Shown here in pieces: positions 56,332-64,000 of a stretch of DNA of 64,000 nucleotides. The DNA comes from Paenibacillus sp. FJAT-29882 (lineage in GTDB: Bacteria; Bacillota; Bacilli; Bacillales; DSM-1321). Both the position numbers and the translations under genes were made by a program. The first letter of the stretch is position 1. Each line of letters begins with the position of its first letter. The notes below the pieces were generated by a model that was not told the origin of the DNA, searched no databases, and worked only from the letters and a program-made list of their open reading frames with translations. The stretch covers positions 2,366,981-2,430,980 of the forward strand of contig NZ_LMVB01000001.1 of assembly GCF_001510645.1 (NCBI RefSeq). The letters are read 5' to 3'.

Positions 56332-57709
56332 CTCTTTGCACCTCCAATAAAGCTTTCGCCTTATTCTTTGTCTCCTCATATTCCGTGGCAGCTACAGAGT
56401 CATAGACAATCCCTGCCCCAGCTTGAACATAGGCAATATCATCTTTAATGACCATCGTTCGAATCGCCAGTGCCATATCTAAGCTACCACCAAAACCAAG
56501 ATAGCCGACTGATCCTGCGTAAACCCCTCTTTTTACATTTTCTAATTCGTTGATTAACTGCATAGCTCTAATTTTCGGTGCCCCAGAAACCGTTCCTGCT
56601 GGCATACAAGCGATTAAAGCATCAAGACTTGTAAGGTCCGAACGTAATAGCCCTTTTATTTTTGAAGCAATGTGCATAACATGCTTATATCGTTCTATTT
56701 TCATTTGAGCGGTTAATGTAATCGAACCGATTTCACACACTCTACCAAGATCATTACGACCAAGGTCGACAAGCATCTTATGCTCTGCAAGTTCCTTCTC
56801 ATCCTCAAGCAGGCTTTGTTCATACTGTTGATCTTCTTCTGGAGTATTCCCCCGCGGTCTAGTACCAGCTATTGGATTTACCGTGACTTGCCGATCCTTC
56901 ACACTGATTAAACTTTCCGGTGAAGAACCAAGAACGGTATATCCGTCAAAGTCGATATAAAACATATAGGGTGATGGATTGGACAATCTAAGTCTGCGAT
57001 ATGCCTGAAATGGATCAGCGTGAAATGGTGACTGAAATCTCTGAGATAAGACGACTTGAAATACTTCCCCTTCAATTATTGCTTCCTTAGCCTGATGAAC
57101 AAGGTTTTCGAACGTTTTCTGACTCATATTTGATTGAAAATCTAAATGTACTCGTTCACTCTCAGGTTCGTTGTCGCTTACCGATTCAATCAGCTTTTTC
57201 ATGTCAGACAACCTTGTTTCAAACTCAGAGCTACATGTAACCAAATGAATCTTCTCTGTTAGATGATCAAAAACGATAACATCTTCAAAAAGTAGAAAAT
57301 GGGCATCTGGCATATTTAAGGAGTCTTCTGGCACATAACCTATCTCCTCATACTGCCGGATCATATCGTAGCCCAAGTAGCCAACTGCTCCACCAAAGAA
57401 TGGGATGTCAAAATCGTTCGTTTCAAATTCAACGTCCAGCTCTTTTTTTAATTCATCCATTAGCAAACCAATTTCTAACTTATTTTTTTGATTAGGGCTA
57501 ATTCTTTCGGTTACCTTATCTTGTGAAACTAATTCCAAGTATGGGTGGAAGCCAATATAAGAGTACCTCCCTTTGTCATGATGGGAAGGTGAACTTTCTA
57601 ATAGAAATTTCTTCCTACCAGGAAGTTTCTGAAAAATTGATATCGGTGTATGGATGTCACCTTCAACAATCATTTTATTAAATTGTAATTTTCTTCTTTC
57701 ACTTGTCAT
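56315..57709 (-). CDS. trpE: Anthranilate synthase component I
   Basis: Chorismate plus ammonia to anthranilate. 464 aa, start ATG 57709 (MTSERRKLQFNK) after AAGGAGGG. The N-terminal feedback site has LLESSP (the Trp-binding LLES motif, near 37). The chorismate-binding domain has PIAGTRPRG (about 280), DLGRNDLGRV and the final AGAGIVYDSV segment. The rather short N-terminal domain is within family limits. First gene behind two T-boxes. Confidence 0.96.
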   Translation of the reverse strand: MTSERRKLQFNKMIVEGDIHTPISIFQKLPGRKKFLLESSPSHHDKGRYSYIGFHPYLELVSQDKVTERISPNQKNKLEIGLLMDELKKELDVEFETNDFDIPFFGGAVGYLGYDMIRQYEEIGYVPEDSLNMPDAHFLLFEDVIVFDHLTEKIHLVTCSSEFETRLSDMKKLIESVSDNEPESERVHLDFQSNMSQKTFENLVHQAKEAIIEGEVFQVVLSQRFQSPFHADPFQAYRRLRLSNPSPYMFYIDFDGYTVLGSSPESLISVKDRQVTVNPIAGTRPRGNTPEEDQQYEQSLLEDEKELAEHKMLVDLGRNDLGRVCEIGSITLTAQMKIERYKHVMHIASKIKGLLRSDLTSLDALIACMPAGTVSGAPKIRAMQLINELENVKRGVYAGSVGYLGFGGSLDMALAIRTMVIKDDIAYVQAGAGIVYDSVAATEYEETKNKAKALLEVQRDDIAH

Positions 57710-57727
57710 GTTAGCCCTCCTTAAAAA

Positions 57728-58055
57728 TAAAAAAGTCCCCTGCATACACAAAAAAATATGTATGCAGAGGACGATTCATTTACCGCGGTGCCACCTCAGC
57801 TTGAGGATGTCTTAAAAAGGGTTTCTGATCCCGTGCCCTATATACAGTAATTACATCACTGTATATAGGCACGAGGTCTAACACTTTTATGGAGACATCC
57901 TCCGCTTTTCAAGTACAGGATTTATATCCTAATACTAATCCTGATAACGGTGGAAGCCGTGTTCCTCTACTAATCGTTCAAGGAACCTCTCACAAGTCCA
58001 TTCCCCTTTTCATATCGTACCGGTTTCCACCTGCCCCGGCTCTCTGTTACGCATC
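57728..58055 (-). promoter_or_regulatory. T-box riboswitch 1 (proximal), tRNA-Trp
   Basis: Leader on the minus strand beginning with AGAGAGCCGG (58045-58036). The probable specifier codon UGG (58000-57998) is in GGGAATGGACTTGTGAG. The conserved T-box AGGTGGCACCGCGGT (57796-57782) precedes the terminator stem GTCCCCTGCATACA/TGTATGCAGAGGAC (57735-57772) and a T-run. The UGGC of the T-box can pair with the 3' end GCCA of tRNA-Trp. trpE starts 20-30 bp beyond. Confidence 0.9.
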
Positions 58056-58107
58056 TAAAAAGGCTACTCCTCTTGATCATCGAATTGTTCATTATAATTT
58101 TAAAAAA

Positions 58108-58325
58108 CACAAAAAGGGCCCCCATCCAAAAGGACGAGGAACCCGTGGTACCACCTTTATTAGCTCGAAAGCTCACTTTACAGCATCAATTAAGATACCT
58201 ATCTCAAATAACGATGAGACGTTCCGCCAAAGCCTACTTTGCATTTCGGTTTGGAGCTCAGAAGCCCATTCACTTAAAGTTGTTCACCGATTTACACCAA
58301 CCACCGGCTCTCTTTAGAACAAACA
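58108..58325 (-). promoter_or_regulatory. T-box riboswitch 2 (distal), tRNA-Trp
   Basis: A second complete T-box just upstream of the first. Stem I again begins with AGAGAGCCGG (58313-58304). Specifier UGG (58268-58266) is in GTGAATGGGCTTCTGAG, alignable with that of T-box 1. T-box sequence AGGTGGTACCACGGGT (58156-58141), then terminator GGGTTCCTCGTCC/GGATGGGGGCCC and five T (58144-58111). Here the tRNA-pairing base is U (UGGU), which could only wobble with the G73 expected for tRNA-Trp. Confidence 0.88.
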
Positions 58326-58374
58326 TTAAGGTACTTTTCTTCTTCAACGCTTTATATTCGTTTTATTATTTATT

Positions 58375-58403
58375 ATCTTAAATTGAACGACGAACTTTGT
58401 CAA
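58375..58403 (-). promoter_or_regulatory. sigma-A promoter of the trp operon
   Basis: Minus strand TTGACA (58403-58398), exactly 17 bp, TAAGAT (58380-58375). It lies about 60 bp upstream of stem I of T-box 2, and just past the yktA stop. Confidence 0.85.
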
Positions 58404-58419
58404 TGACTTTTCTGAAAAT

Positions 58420-58695
58420 TTATTTTTTTACTGTAATCCAGCCACCGTCATCTGTTTCTTTTGCACTTTTTATAACTAAGTAAGCAGAATACCCGCTACT
58501 TTCCTGGAATTCATCCGTATAGTTCTTCTCATCAGCCTTTCCAGGAACAATTTCTTTAAAGCGTCTGTACGTTTTCATAAGATCTTCTTTACTGACGCGA
58601 CTTTCATAAGCTTTCTCAACACTTTCAAAAAATTTAATCACATCGACAATTTCTTCTGTACTCCAAGTAAAATCCATTGGGTATTGATATTCCAT
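58420..58695 (-). CDS. yktA: UPF0223 protein YktA
   Basis: 91-aa helical protein starting MEYQYPMDFTWSTEEIVDVI, with MKTYRRFKEIVPGKADEKNY (about 40-59), the clear UPF0223 signature. Function unknown. RBS AAAGGTG. The trp promoter -35 lies within 20 bp of its stop codon, and no terminator is seen between, so yktA transcripts may run into the trp leader. Confidence 0.93.
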   Translation of the reverse strand: MEYQYPMDFTWSTEEIVDVIKFFESVEKAYESRVSKEDLMKTYRRFKEIVPGKADEKNYTDEFQESSGYSAYLVIKSAKETDDGGWITVKK

Positions 58696-58756
58696 TTAAA
58701 ATCACCTTTCACTTAAACATTTTAGCTATAAATTTTACTTAAAACGATACTGTTAC

Positions 58757-59716
58757 TTATTTTGTCCATTTCCCACTTATTTCTTCCGCTTCTCTAATCA
58801 TTCTTTCGAATAAATCAGCGGTAGTAGGAATATCACGAATCAACCCAAGAGCTTGTCCAGCCCATCCGAATCCTTCATCTTGTACACCATCATAAATATA
58901 ACGCTTATTAGCCGTGCCGCTTATGTACCCTTTTATTGATTCATACCCCGTATTTTCCTGTTCAATTTTCAGAATTTTTTCTGTCCAGTTATTAGATATA
59001 GCTCGGGCAGGCGCTCCGATTGATCGCTTAATTACGACTGTATCATATTCATTTCCCAGAACCAATGATTTTTTATAGGCATCACTCGCATGTACGCATT
59101 CTTTTGTAGCGATGAATCTCGTACCCATCTCAATTCCTTCTGCACCAAGTGCGAGTGCAGCCATTAAACCTCTACCATCCGCAATGCCTCCTGATGCAAT
59201 GACTGGTATCGAAACAGCATCTACGACTTGAGGAATTAGCACCATTGTACCTATGTCATCCCGTCCAAGATGTCCGCCACCTTCCTGACCGACAACCATA
59301 ACCGCGTCCGCTCCAATCTCTTCTGCCTTTTCCGCCTGTCTTCTAGCTGAAACAAGCACTAGTTTTTTTACATTTTCCCCCTTCAAAAGTTCAAAAAACG
59401 GGGTAGGATTTCCCCCAGTTACCGATACAACTTCAATTCCTTCTTTTAGAGCTACTTCGAGCATATGTTCATACGGTCTTCCATGCTGCCCAATCGCGAA
59501 ATTCACGCCAAATGGTTTGTCTGTCATCGCTTTGGTTTTACGTATTTCATTACGTAGCTGATCTGGCGTACTTAAAGACATCGCGGTGACCTGGCCAAGA
59601 CCCCCTGCATTCGATACAGCCGCCGCAAGTTCAGCATAAGCTAAGTAGGCAAGCCCCCCCTGGACAATTGGATATTTAATCCCTAATAGATCAGTGACTC
59701 TTGTTTTCCATTTCAT
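58757..59716 (-). CDS. Nitronate monooxygenase / FabK-like flavoprotein
   Basis: 319-aa FMN-dependent TIM-barrel enzyme of the NPD/2-nitropropane dioxygenase family. It has the N-terminal GIKYPIVQGGLAYLAYAELA (about 12-31), the FMN phosphate loops GQEGGGHLGRDD (about 143-154) and VIASGGIADGRGLMAALALGAEGIEMGTRF (about 172-201). It could be a nitronate monooxygenase or an enoyl-ACP reductase II-like oxidoreductase. The sequence does not decide. RBS AAAGGGGG. Lies between yktA and the divergent speA. Confidence 0.82.
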   Translation of the reverse strand: MKWKTRVTDLLGIKYPIVQGGLAYLAYAELAAAVSNAGGLGQVTAMSLSTPDQLRNEIRKTKAMTDKPFGVNFAIGQHGRPYEHMLEVALKEGIEVVSVTGGNPTPFFELLKGENVKKLVLVSARRQAEKAEEIGADAVMVVGQEGGGHLGRDDIGTMVLIPQVVDAVSIPVIASGGIADGRGLMAALALGAEGIEMGTRFIATKECVHASDAYKKSLVLGNEYDTVVIKRSIGAPARAISNNWTEKILKIEQENTGYESIKGYISGTANKRYIYDGVQDEGFGWAGQALGLIRDIPTTADLFERMIREAEEISGKWTK

Positions 59717-59867
59717 CTATGTTCCCCCTTTCAAATACAACTACTCTCTTACTCAAGTTTAATAAATTATTAATTATTAGACCAGCGTTTACTAATACTA
59801 TTATCTATATTGCTCTTTCCCTTAATCGTTTGTGTTTTCTCATTGAATATTCATTATATAATTGTTC

Positions 59868-59896
59868 TTTTCAAATAATATTACGCATGATATAAT
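59868..59896 (+). promoter_or_regulatory. Candidate speA promoter
   Basis: TTTTCA (59868-59873), 17 bp, TATAAT (59891-59896). speA TTG starts at 59946. The -10 is perfect, the -35 weak. Confidence 0.5.
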
Positions 59897-59945
59897 TCAT
59901 ATGTTTTCTTAGATTATACTTATAAAGAAGTGGGGTAATAAACAA

Positions 59946-61403
59946 TTGTCACAGAACGAAACTCCCTTATTCACAGCTTTAGTGAACCATGCCAAGAAAA
60001 ATCCCATTCAATTTCACATACCTGGTCATAAAAAAGGACAGGGAATGGATCCTGAATTCCGTGAATTCATTGGTGATAACGCATTATCGATTGATTTAAT
60101 CAATATCGCTCCTTTAGATGACCTTCATAGTCCAAAGGGGATAATTAAGCAAGCTCAAGAACTAGCCGCTGAGGCGTTCGGTGCTGATCACACGTTTTTT
60201 TCTGTACAAGGAACAAGCGGAGCCATCATGACTATGGTTATGACGGTTTGTGGCCCGGGTGATAAAATACTCGTACCTAGAAATGTGCATAAGTCAATTA
60301 TGTCGGCGATTGTTTTTTCTGGTGCGATCCCAATCTTCATAACTCCTGAAATAGATAAAAACCTTGGTATTTCCCATGGAATTACAATAGATTCAGTCGA
60401 AAAGGCATTAAGAGAAAATTCAGATGCAAAAGGTCTTCTCGTGATTAACCCGACGTATTTCGGAGTATCTGCTGATTTAAAGAAAATTGTAGAATTGGCA
60501 CATTCTTATCAAATACCAGTACTTGTTGATGAGGCTCATGGGGTTCATATTCATTTCCATGATGAACTACCTTTATCGGCTATGCAAGCAGGCGCTGATA
60601 TGGCTGCAACAAGCGTCCATAAGCTGGGCGGCTCGATGACACAAAGCTCAATATTAAACGTAAAAGAAGGCCTTGTTTCAGCTAATCGTGTTCAATCAAT
60701 CATAAGTATGTTAACAACAACATCAACCTCTTATATTCTTCTTGCTTCGCTTGATACTGCAAGAAAGCGTCTAGCAACAGAAGGGTATGAATTGATTGAC
60801 CGCTCTATTAAGCTAGCTGATCAGTTGCGGGCTGACATAAATGAGATTCCATTCCTTCATTGTGTTGGGAAAGAAATTATCGGTTCGCCAGCTACCTTTG
60901 ATTACGACCCAACCAAACTGATTATTTCAGTTAAAGATCTCGGTATTTCTGGCTATGAGGTCGAGAAATGGTTACGTGAAAAGTACAATATTGAAGTCGA
61001 ACTTTCTGATTTGTACAACATTCTATGTATTATCACGAATGGTGACACCAAACATGAAGCGGGTATTCTATTGCAAGCACTACAAGAATTGTCAAAAGAA
61101 TTTAAGCATCTTGCAACAAGTGAGAATAATCATGTAGAAGTCCTGCTCCCGACAATTCCTGTTCTCGCTCTATCGCCCAGAGAAGCTTTTTACTCTGAAA
61201 CAGAAGTCGTTGCAATTGATGAATCTGTCGGCCGAGTCATTTCTGAGTTTATCATGGTATACCCACCAGGAATCCCAATCTTCATTCCAGGCGAAGTAAT
61301 TACTCAGGAAAACATTGATTACATTAAAGCGAATATGGAAGTTGGTCTGCCTGTTCAAGGCCCCGAAGATCCTAACCTTCAATACTTGAGAGTGATAAAG
61401 TGA
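59946..61403 (+). CDS. speA: Arginine decarboxylase (Orn/Lys/Arg decarboxylase family)
   Basis: PLP-dependent fold-type I decarboxylase, probably converting arginine to agmatine as the first polyamine step, by orthology to B. subtilis SpeA. 485 aa. HIPGHKKGQG (about 24-33), PLP-contacting DEAHGVH (Asp195, His198) and the Schiff-base Lys226 in SVHKLGGSMTQ. The C-terminal domain (about 370-485) is complete. TTG start after GTGGGG. The last codons, ATA AAG TGA, are the first bases of a RepA repeat, so its stop codon comes from the repeat. Confidence 0.93.
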   Translation: MSQNETPLFTALVNHAKKNPIQFHIPGHKKGQGMDPEFREFIGDNALSIDLINIAPLDDLHSPKGIIKQAQELAAEAFGADHTFFSVQGTSGAIMTMVMTVCGPGDKILVPRNVHKSIMSAIVFSGAIPIFITPEIDKNLGISHGITIDSVEKALRENSDAKGLLVINPTYFGVSADLKKIVELAHSYQIPVLVDEAHGVHIHFHDELPLSAMQAGADMAATSVHKLGGSMTQSSILNVKEGLVSANRVQSIISMLTTTSTSYILLASLDTARKRLATEGYELIDRSIKLADQLRADINEIPFLHCVGKEIIGSPATFDYDPTKLIISVKDLGISGYEVEKWLREKYNIEVELSDLYNILCIITNGDTKHEAGILLQALQELSKEFKHLATSENNHVEVLLPTIPVLALSPREAFYSETEVVAIDESVGRVISEFIMVYPPGIPIFIPGEVITQENIDYIKANMEVGLPVQGPEDPNLQYLRVIK

Positions 61404-61577
61404 AACTTCCATCAGTGGGTGCCTTCCCCAGCTGATGGTTAGTTGAACCAATCGGGGATTTACAGGCTGTTTACACTCACTTGATTCCTCACAGTAAATG
61501 AATATTACAGCCTGTTAAACCGGGATAAAGTGAAACTTCCATAAGTAGGTGCCTTCCCCCGCTGATGGTTATCTCGT
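61395..61577 (+). repeat. RepA copies 9 and 10 in tandem, starting inside speA
   Basis: A long-form RepA (61395-61529) runs from ATAAAGTGAAACTTCCATCA to CCTGTTAAACCGGGATAAA. The closing ATAAA is also the opening of a second, incomplete copy (61525-61577). Both share GGTGCCTTCCC and GCTGATGGTT. The first copy overlaps the end of speA. Confidence 0.75.
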
Positions 61578-61714
61578 TCTAGTGTCACTAAATCGCAAGC
61601 TTACCGTAGATAAAGCGATCTTACAATCTAAGTCCAATGAACACAGACAAAGAATTCTTCACCTGTGTGACCAACATGCCCTTAGTGTATTCGAATAATC
61701 AATTATTAGAAAAA

Positions 61715-61744
61715 TGAGACTAACCATTTCTGGTTAGTCTCTTA
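61715..61744 (-). terminator. Terminator of SR1
   Basis: GAGACTAACC/GGTTAGTCTC, 10-bp perfect stem, six-base loop, followed on the minus strand by ATTTTTCT. On the plus strand TTATTTTTT also follows, so speA read-through ends here too. Confidence 0.88.
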
Positions 61745-61763
61745 TTTTTTATCAGGATCCATA

Positions 61764-61886
61764 TTAAATTTCTACTTCTTCTTCTTTACGGTCGCAATGG
61801 TTGCAAAGCGCATAAAGTACACTCACTTTTTCATCTTCGAAATGATCAATCGTTCCATTACATGTTTGACAAACTATTGTACCCAT
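61764..61886 (-). CDS. sr1P: GapA-binding peptide SR1P
   Basis: 40-aa peptide beginning MGTIVCQTCNGTIDHFEDEK, with CNHCDRKEEE towards the end: two CxxC pairs as in a tiny zinc ribbon. In B. subtilis SR1P binds glyceraldehyde-3-phosphate dehydrogenase GapA and promotes its association with RNase J1. RBS GAAGGGAG seven to nine bases before the ATG. Translated by hand from the sequence. Confidence 0.9.
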   Translation of the reverse strand: MGTIVCQTCNGTIDHFEDEKVSVLYALCNHCDRKEEEVEI

Positions 61887-61911
61887 TTCTAAAACTCCCT
61901 TCAGATTAAAA

Positions 61912-61927
61912 TGAAAACGCTTTTACA
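61912..61927. promoter_or_regulatory. cre-like box (CcpA site) in the SR1 leader
   Basis: TGAAAACGCTTTTACA: the first 14 bases match 13 of 14 positions of the cre consensus TGWAARCGYTWWCA. It lies just downstream of the estimated SR1 start, a roadblock or repression position. CcpA contributes to SR1 repression in B. subtilis. Confidence 0.7.
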
Positions 61928-61940
61928 ACTTGTTAATACC

Positions 61941-61969
61941 ATAATAATATAACACAATTGATAATTCAA
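61941..61969 (-). promoter_or_regulatory. SR1 promoter
   Basis: Minus strand TTGAAT (61969-61964), 17 bp, TATTAT (61946-61941). SR1P starts about 55 bp downstream. Confidence 0.65.
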
Positions 61970-61978
61970 GCATTAATT

Positions 61979-62018
61979 GTATGTCACATTTATTTTTTAT
62001 TGTAAACGTGACATACAA
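61979..62018. promoter_or_regulatory. Inverted repeat upstream of SR1 promoter, candidate CcpN operator
   Basis: TGTATGTCAC and GTGACATACA are perfect 10-bp arms about 20 bases apart, placed just upstream of the SR1 -35. TATGTCACATT fits 10 of 11 positions of the CcpN site as I recall it (TRTGHYATAYW), and CcpN is the main SR1 repressor in B. subtilis. The rest of the gap to 62312 holds no gene I accept. Confidence 0.5.
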
Positions 62019-62312
62019 AATAGAAAGAGAAAATTACGAACTATTACTTTTAATTATTTATGCATCAGATAATTGATTTACGACAATTATTTATTACACG
62101 AAGTATCAGACTACTAAACGAGAGTATTCAACTAAATTATTTAGTCTCCTTGTTATTTATTAAAGAATCAACTAAAAAACTCGATGACATCAACGTTTCT
62201 TTAAGGTCAAGGAGTTTTAATTTCGTTTGGATTGATTATTTAGTAGCCATTTTTTTGAAGTTATTTTGTAAAAATAAGGATAATTATTGTATCATGTCCC
62301 TCTATAGTATCT

Positions 62313-62561
62313 CTACGTAATCGGTAAAATCGTTTGGAGTAGAACTTGAATAATTGCATAACAGAGTAAACTGACACTGGTAACGATCAATGTTCGTTTA
62401 TTCGATTTTAGTATGGCCTTACCAATATATATAGCTAAGTATGAAAAAATGAAGAACATAATCACTTTAAACACAAGTTTGTCATGAGTTGAAAGCCATT
62501 CGACAACAGCATACCCGCTCCATACAATTAATTGGAAAAGAAATACAACATAATTTTTCAA
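62313..62561 (-). CDS. Small three-helix membrane protein of unknown function
   Basis: 82 aa with three hydrophobic helices (about 3-20, 29-50, 57-78) and a basic loop (ILKSNKRT) before the third. TTG at 62561 (MKNYVVFLFQLIVWSGYAVV) is chosen because CAGGAG lies eight bases upstream. A TTG three codons earlier is too close to the site. B. subtilis carries the lipoprotein gene slp in this interval. This protein is not a lipoprotein and is not recognised. Confidence 0.6.
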   Translation of the reverse strand: MKNYVVFLFQLIVWSGYAVVEWLSTHDKLVFKVIMFFIFSYLAIYIGKAILKSNKRTLIVTSVSLLCYAIIQVLLQTILPIT

Positions 62562-62920
62562 ACAATCCAACTCCTGTCAAATGAAATGGTCCGCATTCTA
62601 TATACCAGAAAACAAAATACCGTTTTATAGAGCCACAAACTTCAAACTTTTTTAAGGAAAGAACCATTTTTACCTTTATCCTCAATCATACAATCCTAAC
62701 GTTTTTTTGTATTTTTCTTTATACAACAAAGGCTGTACACCTAATCAAGTGACCCATTATATGTAAGTTATGAAATAATATGATTAGTATTACCTCTAAG
62801 ATTCCCTATCCTGCTAGATATATTTTTAAAATTCCCATAACAATTTAGTATTTAAAAGGATAAATCTCCAAAAAAACACTTTTACTAACATAGGGTAGGC
62901 TTAGGTCATGCATTGTACAA
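62562..62920. other. Intergenic lpdA - small membrane protein
   Basis: About 360 bp, AT-rich. No repeat or clear promoter was recognised. Confidence 0.35.
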
Positions 62921-62957
62921 AAAAAAGTACACCCGAAATAAATCGGATGTACTTTTT
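62921..62957 (-). terminator. Terminator after lpdA (pdh operon end)
   Basis: AAAGTACATCCGA / TCGGGTGTACTTT (one mismatch) with a run of T on the minus strand; also T-rich on the plus strand. It begins about 10 bp beyond the lpdA stop. Confidence 0.88.
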
Positions 62958-62967
62958 GGTAGTTCTA

Positions 62968-64000
62968 TTATTTTACGATGTGGATAGGCATTCCTAAAGC
63001 AACTTCTGCAGCTTCCATTGTAATTTCACCTAAAGATGGGTGAGCATGAATGGTCATTGCGATATCTTCAGCCGTCATACCAGCTTCGATAGCAAGTCCA
63101 AGCTCAGCAACCATATCAGATGCACTTGGACCAGCAATTTGAGCACCGATCACTAAACCATCTTCTTTACGAGTAATTAGTTTCATAAAACCATCAGTAT
63201 TGTTCAGTGAAAGAGCACGGCCGTTTGCAGCGAATGGGAATTTAGAAGCCTTAGCATCAAGTCCCTCTTCTTTTGCTGATTGCTCAGTGTGACCCACTGT
63301 AGCAAGTTCTGGCTCAGAGAATACAACAGCAGGGATTCCTAAATAGTCAATCTCTGAAGCTTCCCCAGCAATTACTTCAGCAGCAATTTTACCTTCGTAA
63401 GAAGCTTTATGTGCTAATTGAGGGCCAGATACAATATCACCAATCGCATAAATGTTTTTAATATTTGTGCGGCATTGTTTATCAATTTCAATTAAGCCTC
63501 TTTCAGTAAGCTTAATACCTACTTGTTCAAGACCAATTTCATCCGTATTCGGACGACGGCCAACCGTTACTAATACATAATCAGCTTCGACTTTTGATTC
63601 TTGACCATTTACTTCATAAGTTACGACTACACCATTTTCTGTTTCTTCAACGCCTTTTGCAAGAGCTTTTGTAACAATTTCAGCGCCTTTTTTCTTCAAG
63701 TTTTTCTTAACCAATGCAGTCATTTGTTTTTCATAACCACCTGAAAGAATATCTTCTGTTCCTTCAAGGATCGTTAATTTCGTACCCATATTAGCATAAG
63801 CGCCACCAAGTTCGATTCCAATAACTCCTCCGCCAATTACAACTAGAGAAGCTGGAACTTCCTCAAGCGCAAGAGCACCAGTAGAATTGATAACACGTTT
63901 AGAATATTTAAAAGTAGGCAGTTCAATTGGAGTTGAACCAGTAGCTATGATTGCGTTTTTGAATGTATATGTTTGTGCAGACGTTTCAGTCATAACACGA
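62968..64000 (-). CDS. lpdA: Dihydrolipoyl dehydrogenase E3 (partial, 5' end beyond window)
   Basis: FAD/NAD flavoprotein reoxidising dihydrolipoamide of pyruvate dehydrogenase. The visible C-terminal 343 codons start inside the FAD domain ([13 protein letters not shown]), followed by the NAD loop [17 protein letters not shown], the second FAD motif [20 protein letters not shown] and the dimerisation domain with catalytic His-Glu in [19 protein letters not shown]. The frame is open to the window edge. Followed by a strong terminator, as for the last gene of pdhABCD. Confidence 0.96.
   Translation of the reverse strand, partial: RVMTETSAQTYTFKNAIIATGSTPIELPTFKYSKRVINSTGALALEEVPASLVVIGGGVIGIELGGAYANMGTKLTILEGTEDILSGGYEKQMTALVKKNLKKKGAEIVTKALAKGVEETENGVVVTYEVNGQESKVEADYVLVTVGRRPNTDEIGLEQVGIKLTERGLIEIDKQCRTNIKNIYAIGDIVSGPQLAHKASYEGKIAAEVIAGEASEIDYLGIPAVVFSEPELATVGHTEQSAKEEGLDAKASKFPFAANGRALSLNNTDGFMKLITRKEDGLVIGAQIAGPSASDMVAELGLAIEAGMTAEDIAMTIHAHPSLGEITMEAAEVALGMPIHIVK

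Larger units (their letters stand above)
61715..61935 (-). ncRNA. sr1: SR1 dual-function small RNA (approximate limits)
   Basis: In B. subtilis SR1 lies between speA and pdhD, base-pairs with ahrC mRNA and also encodes the peptide SR1P. Here the same interval holds a transcription unit of about 220 nt: sigma-A-like promoter (61941-61969), the SR1P reading frame (61886-61764) and an intrinsic terminator (61715-61744). The 5' end is estimated from the -10. Whether it pairs with ahrC cannot be judged because ahrC is not in the window. Confidence 0.8.

Noticed and set aside
57889-58381. Plus-strand open frames of 102 and 142 codons
   Set aside because: They lie over the two T-box leaders on the opposite strand and have no RBS. 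Their openness comes from structured RNA sequence.
62060-62320. 86-codon plus-strand frame downstream of SR1
   Set aside because: No RBS, low-complexity Ile/Leu/Asn-rich composition typical of AT-rich intergenic DNA, and overlap with the end of a better-supported minus-strand gene.

Overview
This AT-rich window is a core-chromosome segment of an endospore-forming member of the Bacillaceae (Bacillus/Neobacillus-like). The evidence is the gene order, which follows the Bacillus subtilis stretch lpd (pdhD)-sr1-speA-ykt-yla-pyc-cta-ylb-bshC-mraZ-dcw almost gene for gene, together with sporulation genes (spoVD, gerR, ylbJ, ylbD, ylaJ, csfG), bacillithiol synthesis (bshC), strong AGGAGG-type ribosome binding sites and TTGACA/TATAAT promoters.

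Layout. 1-9.1 kb: division and cell wall (dcw) cluster on the minus strand, mraZ-rsmH-ftsL-pbpB-spoVD-murE-mraY (mraY cut by the window edge), with intrinsic terminators on both sides of spoVD and a three-fold GTGG operator before mraZ. 9.6-13.9 kb: bshC, a DUF3397 membrane protein, panE, ylbP. 14-28.4 kb: the ylb block: gerR, a decayed enoyl-CoA hydratase, rpmF/ylbN, tmcAL, ylbL/ylbK, ylbJ, coaD/rsmD, the forespore RNA csfG, ylbG, ylbF, a lipoprotein, ylbE, ylbD, ylbC, ylbA. 28.6-37.5 kb: the caa3 cytochrome c oxidase set ctaM, ctaG, ctaF-ctaE-ctaD-ctaC, ctaB and divergent ctaA. 37.5-50.4 kb: pyc, ylaN, ylaL, phoH-like ylaK, ylaJ, ylaI, ylaH, typA, ylaF, suhB-like yktC, a YkzI-like gene. 50.5-59.7 kb: yktB, a complete trpEGDCFBA operon behind two tandem tRNA-Trp T-boxes, yktA, and a nitronate monooxygenase-like flavoprotein. 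59.9-64 kb: speA, the SR1/SR1P dual-function RNA, a small membrane protein, and the 3' part of lpdA.

How the genes work together. The dcw genes build and divide the peptidoglycan sacculus. The cta genes make heme O/A and assemble the terminal oxidase. pyc refills oxaloacetate. The trp operon converts chorismate to tryptophan and appears to be controlled by uncharged tRNA-Trp. Many ylb/yla genes are sporulation or RNA-metabolism factors. SR1, with a cre-like box and CcpN-like sites, links carbon status to arginine metabolism and GapA.

The most distinctive property is the density of short, non-coding, mostly palindromic repeats between genes. There are at least six families. One (called RepA here) occurs about ten times, and several copies supply or abut the stop codon of the neighbouring gene. 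I found no phage, transposase, CRISPR array, defence island or biosynthetic island, and no convincing new protein system. The best leads are the repeat families, a gene decayed around a repeat, a 96-bp duplication in ylbE, a likely CTG start in ylbC, and the non-coding RNAs.
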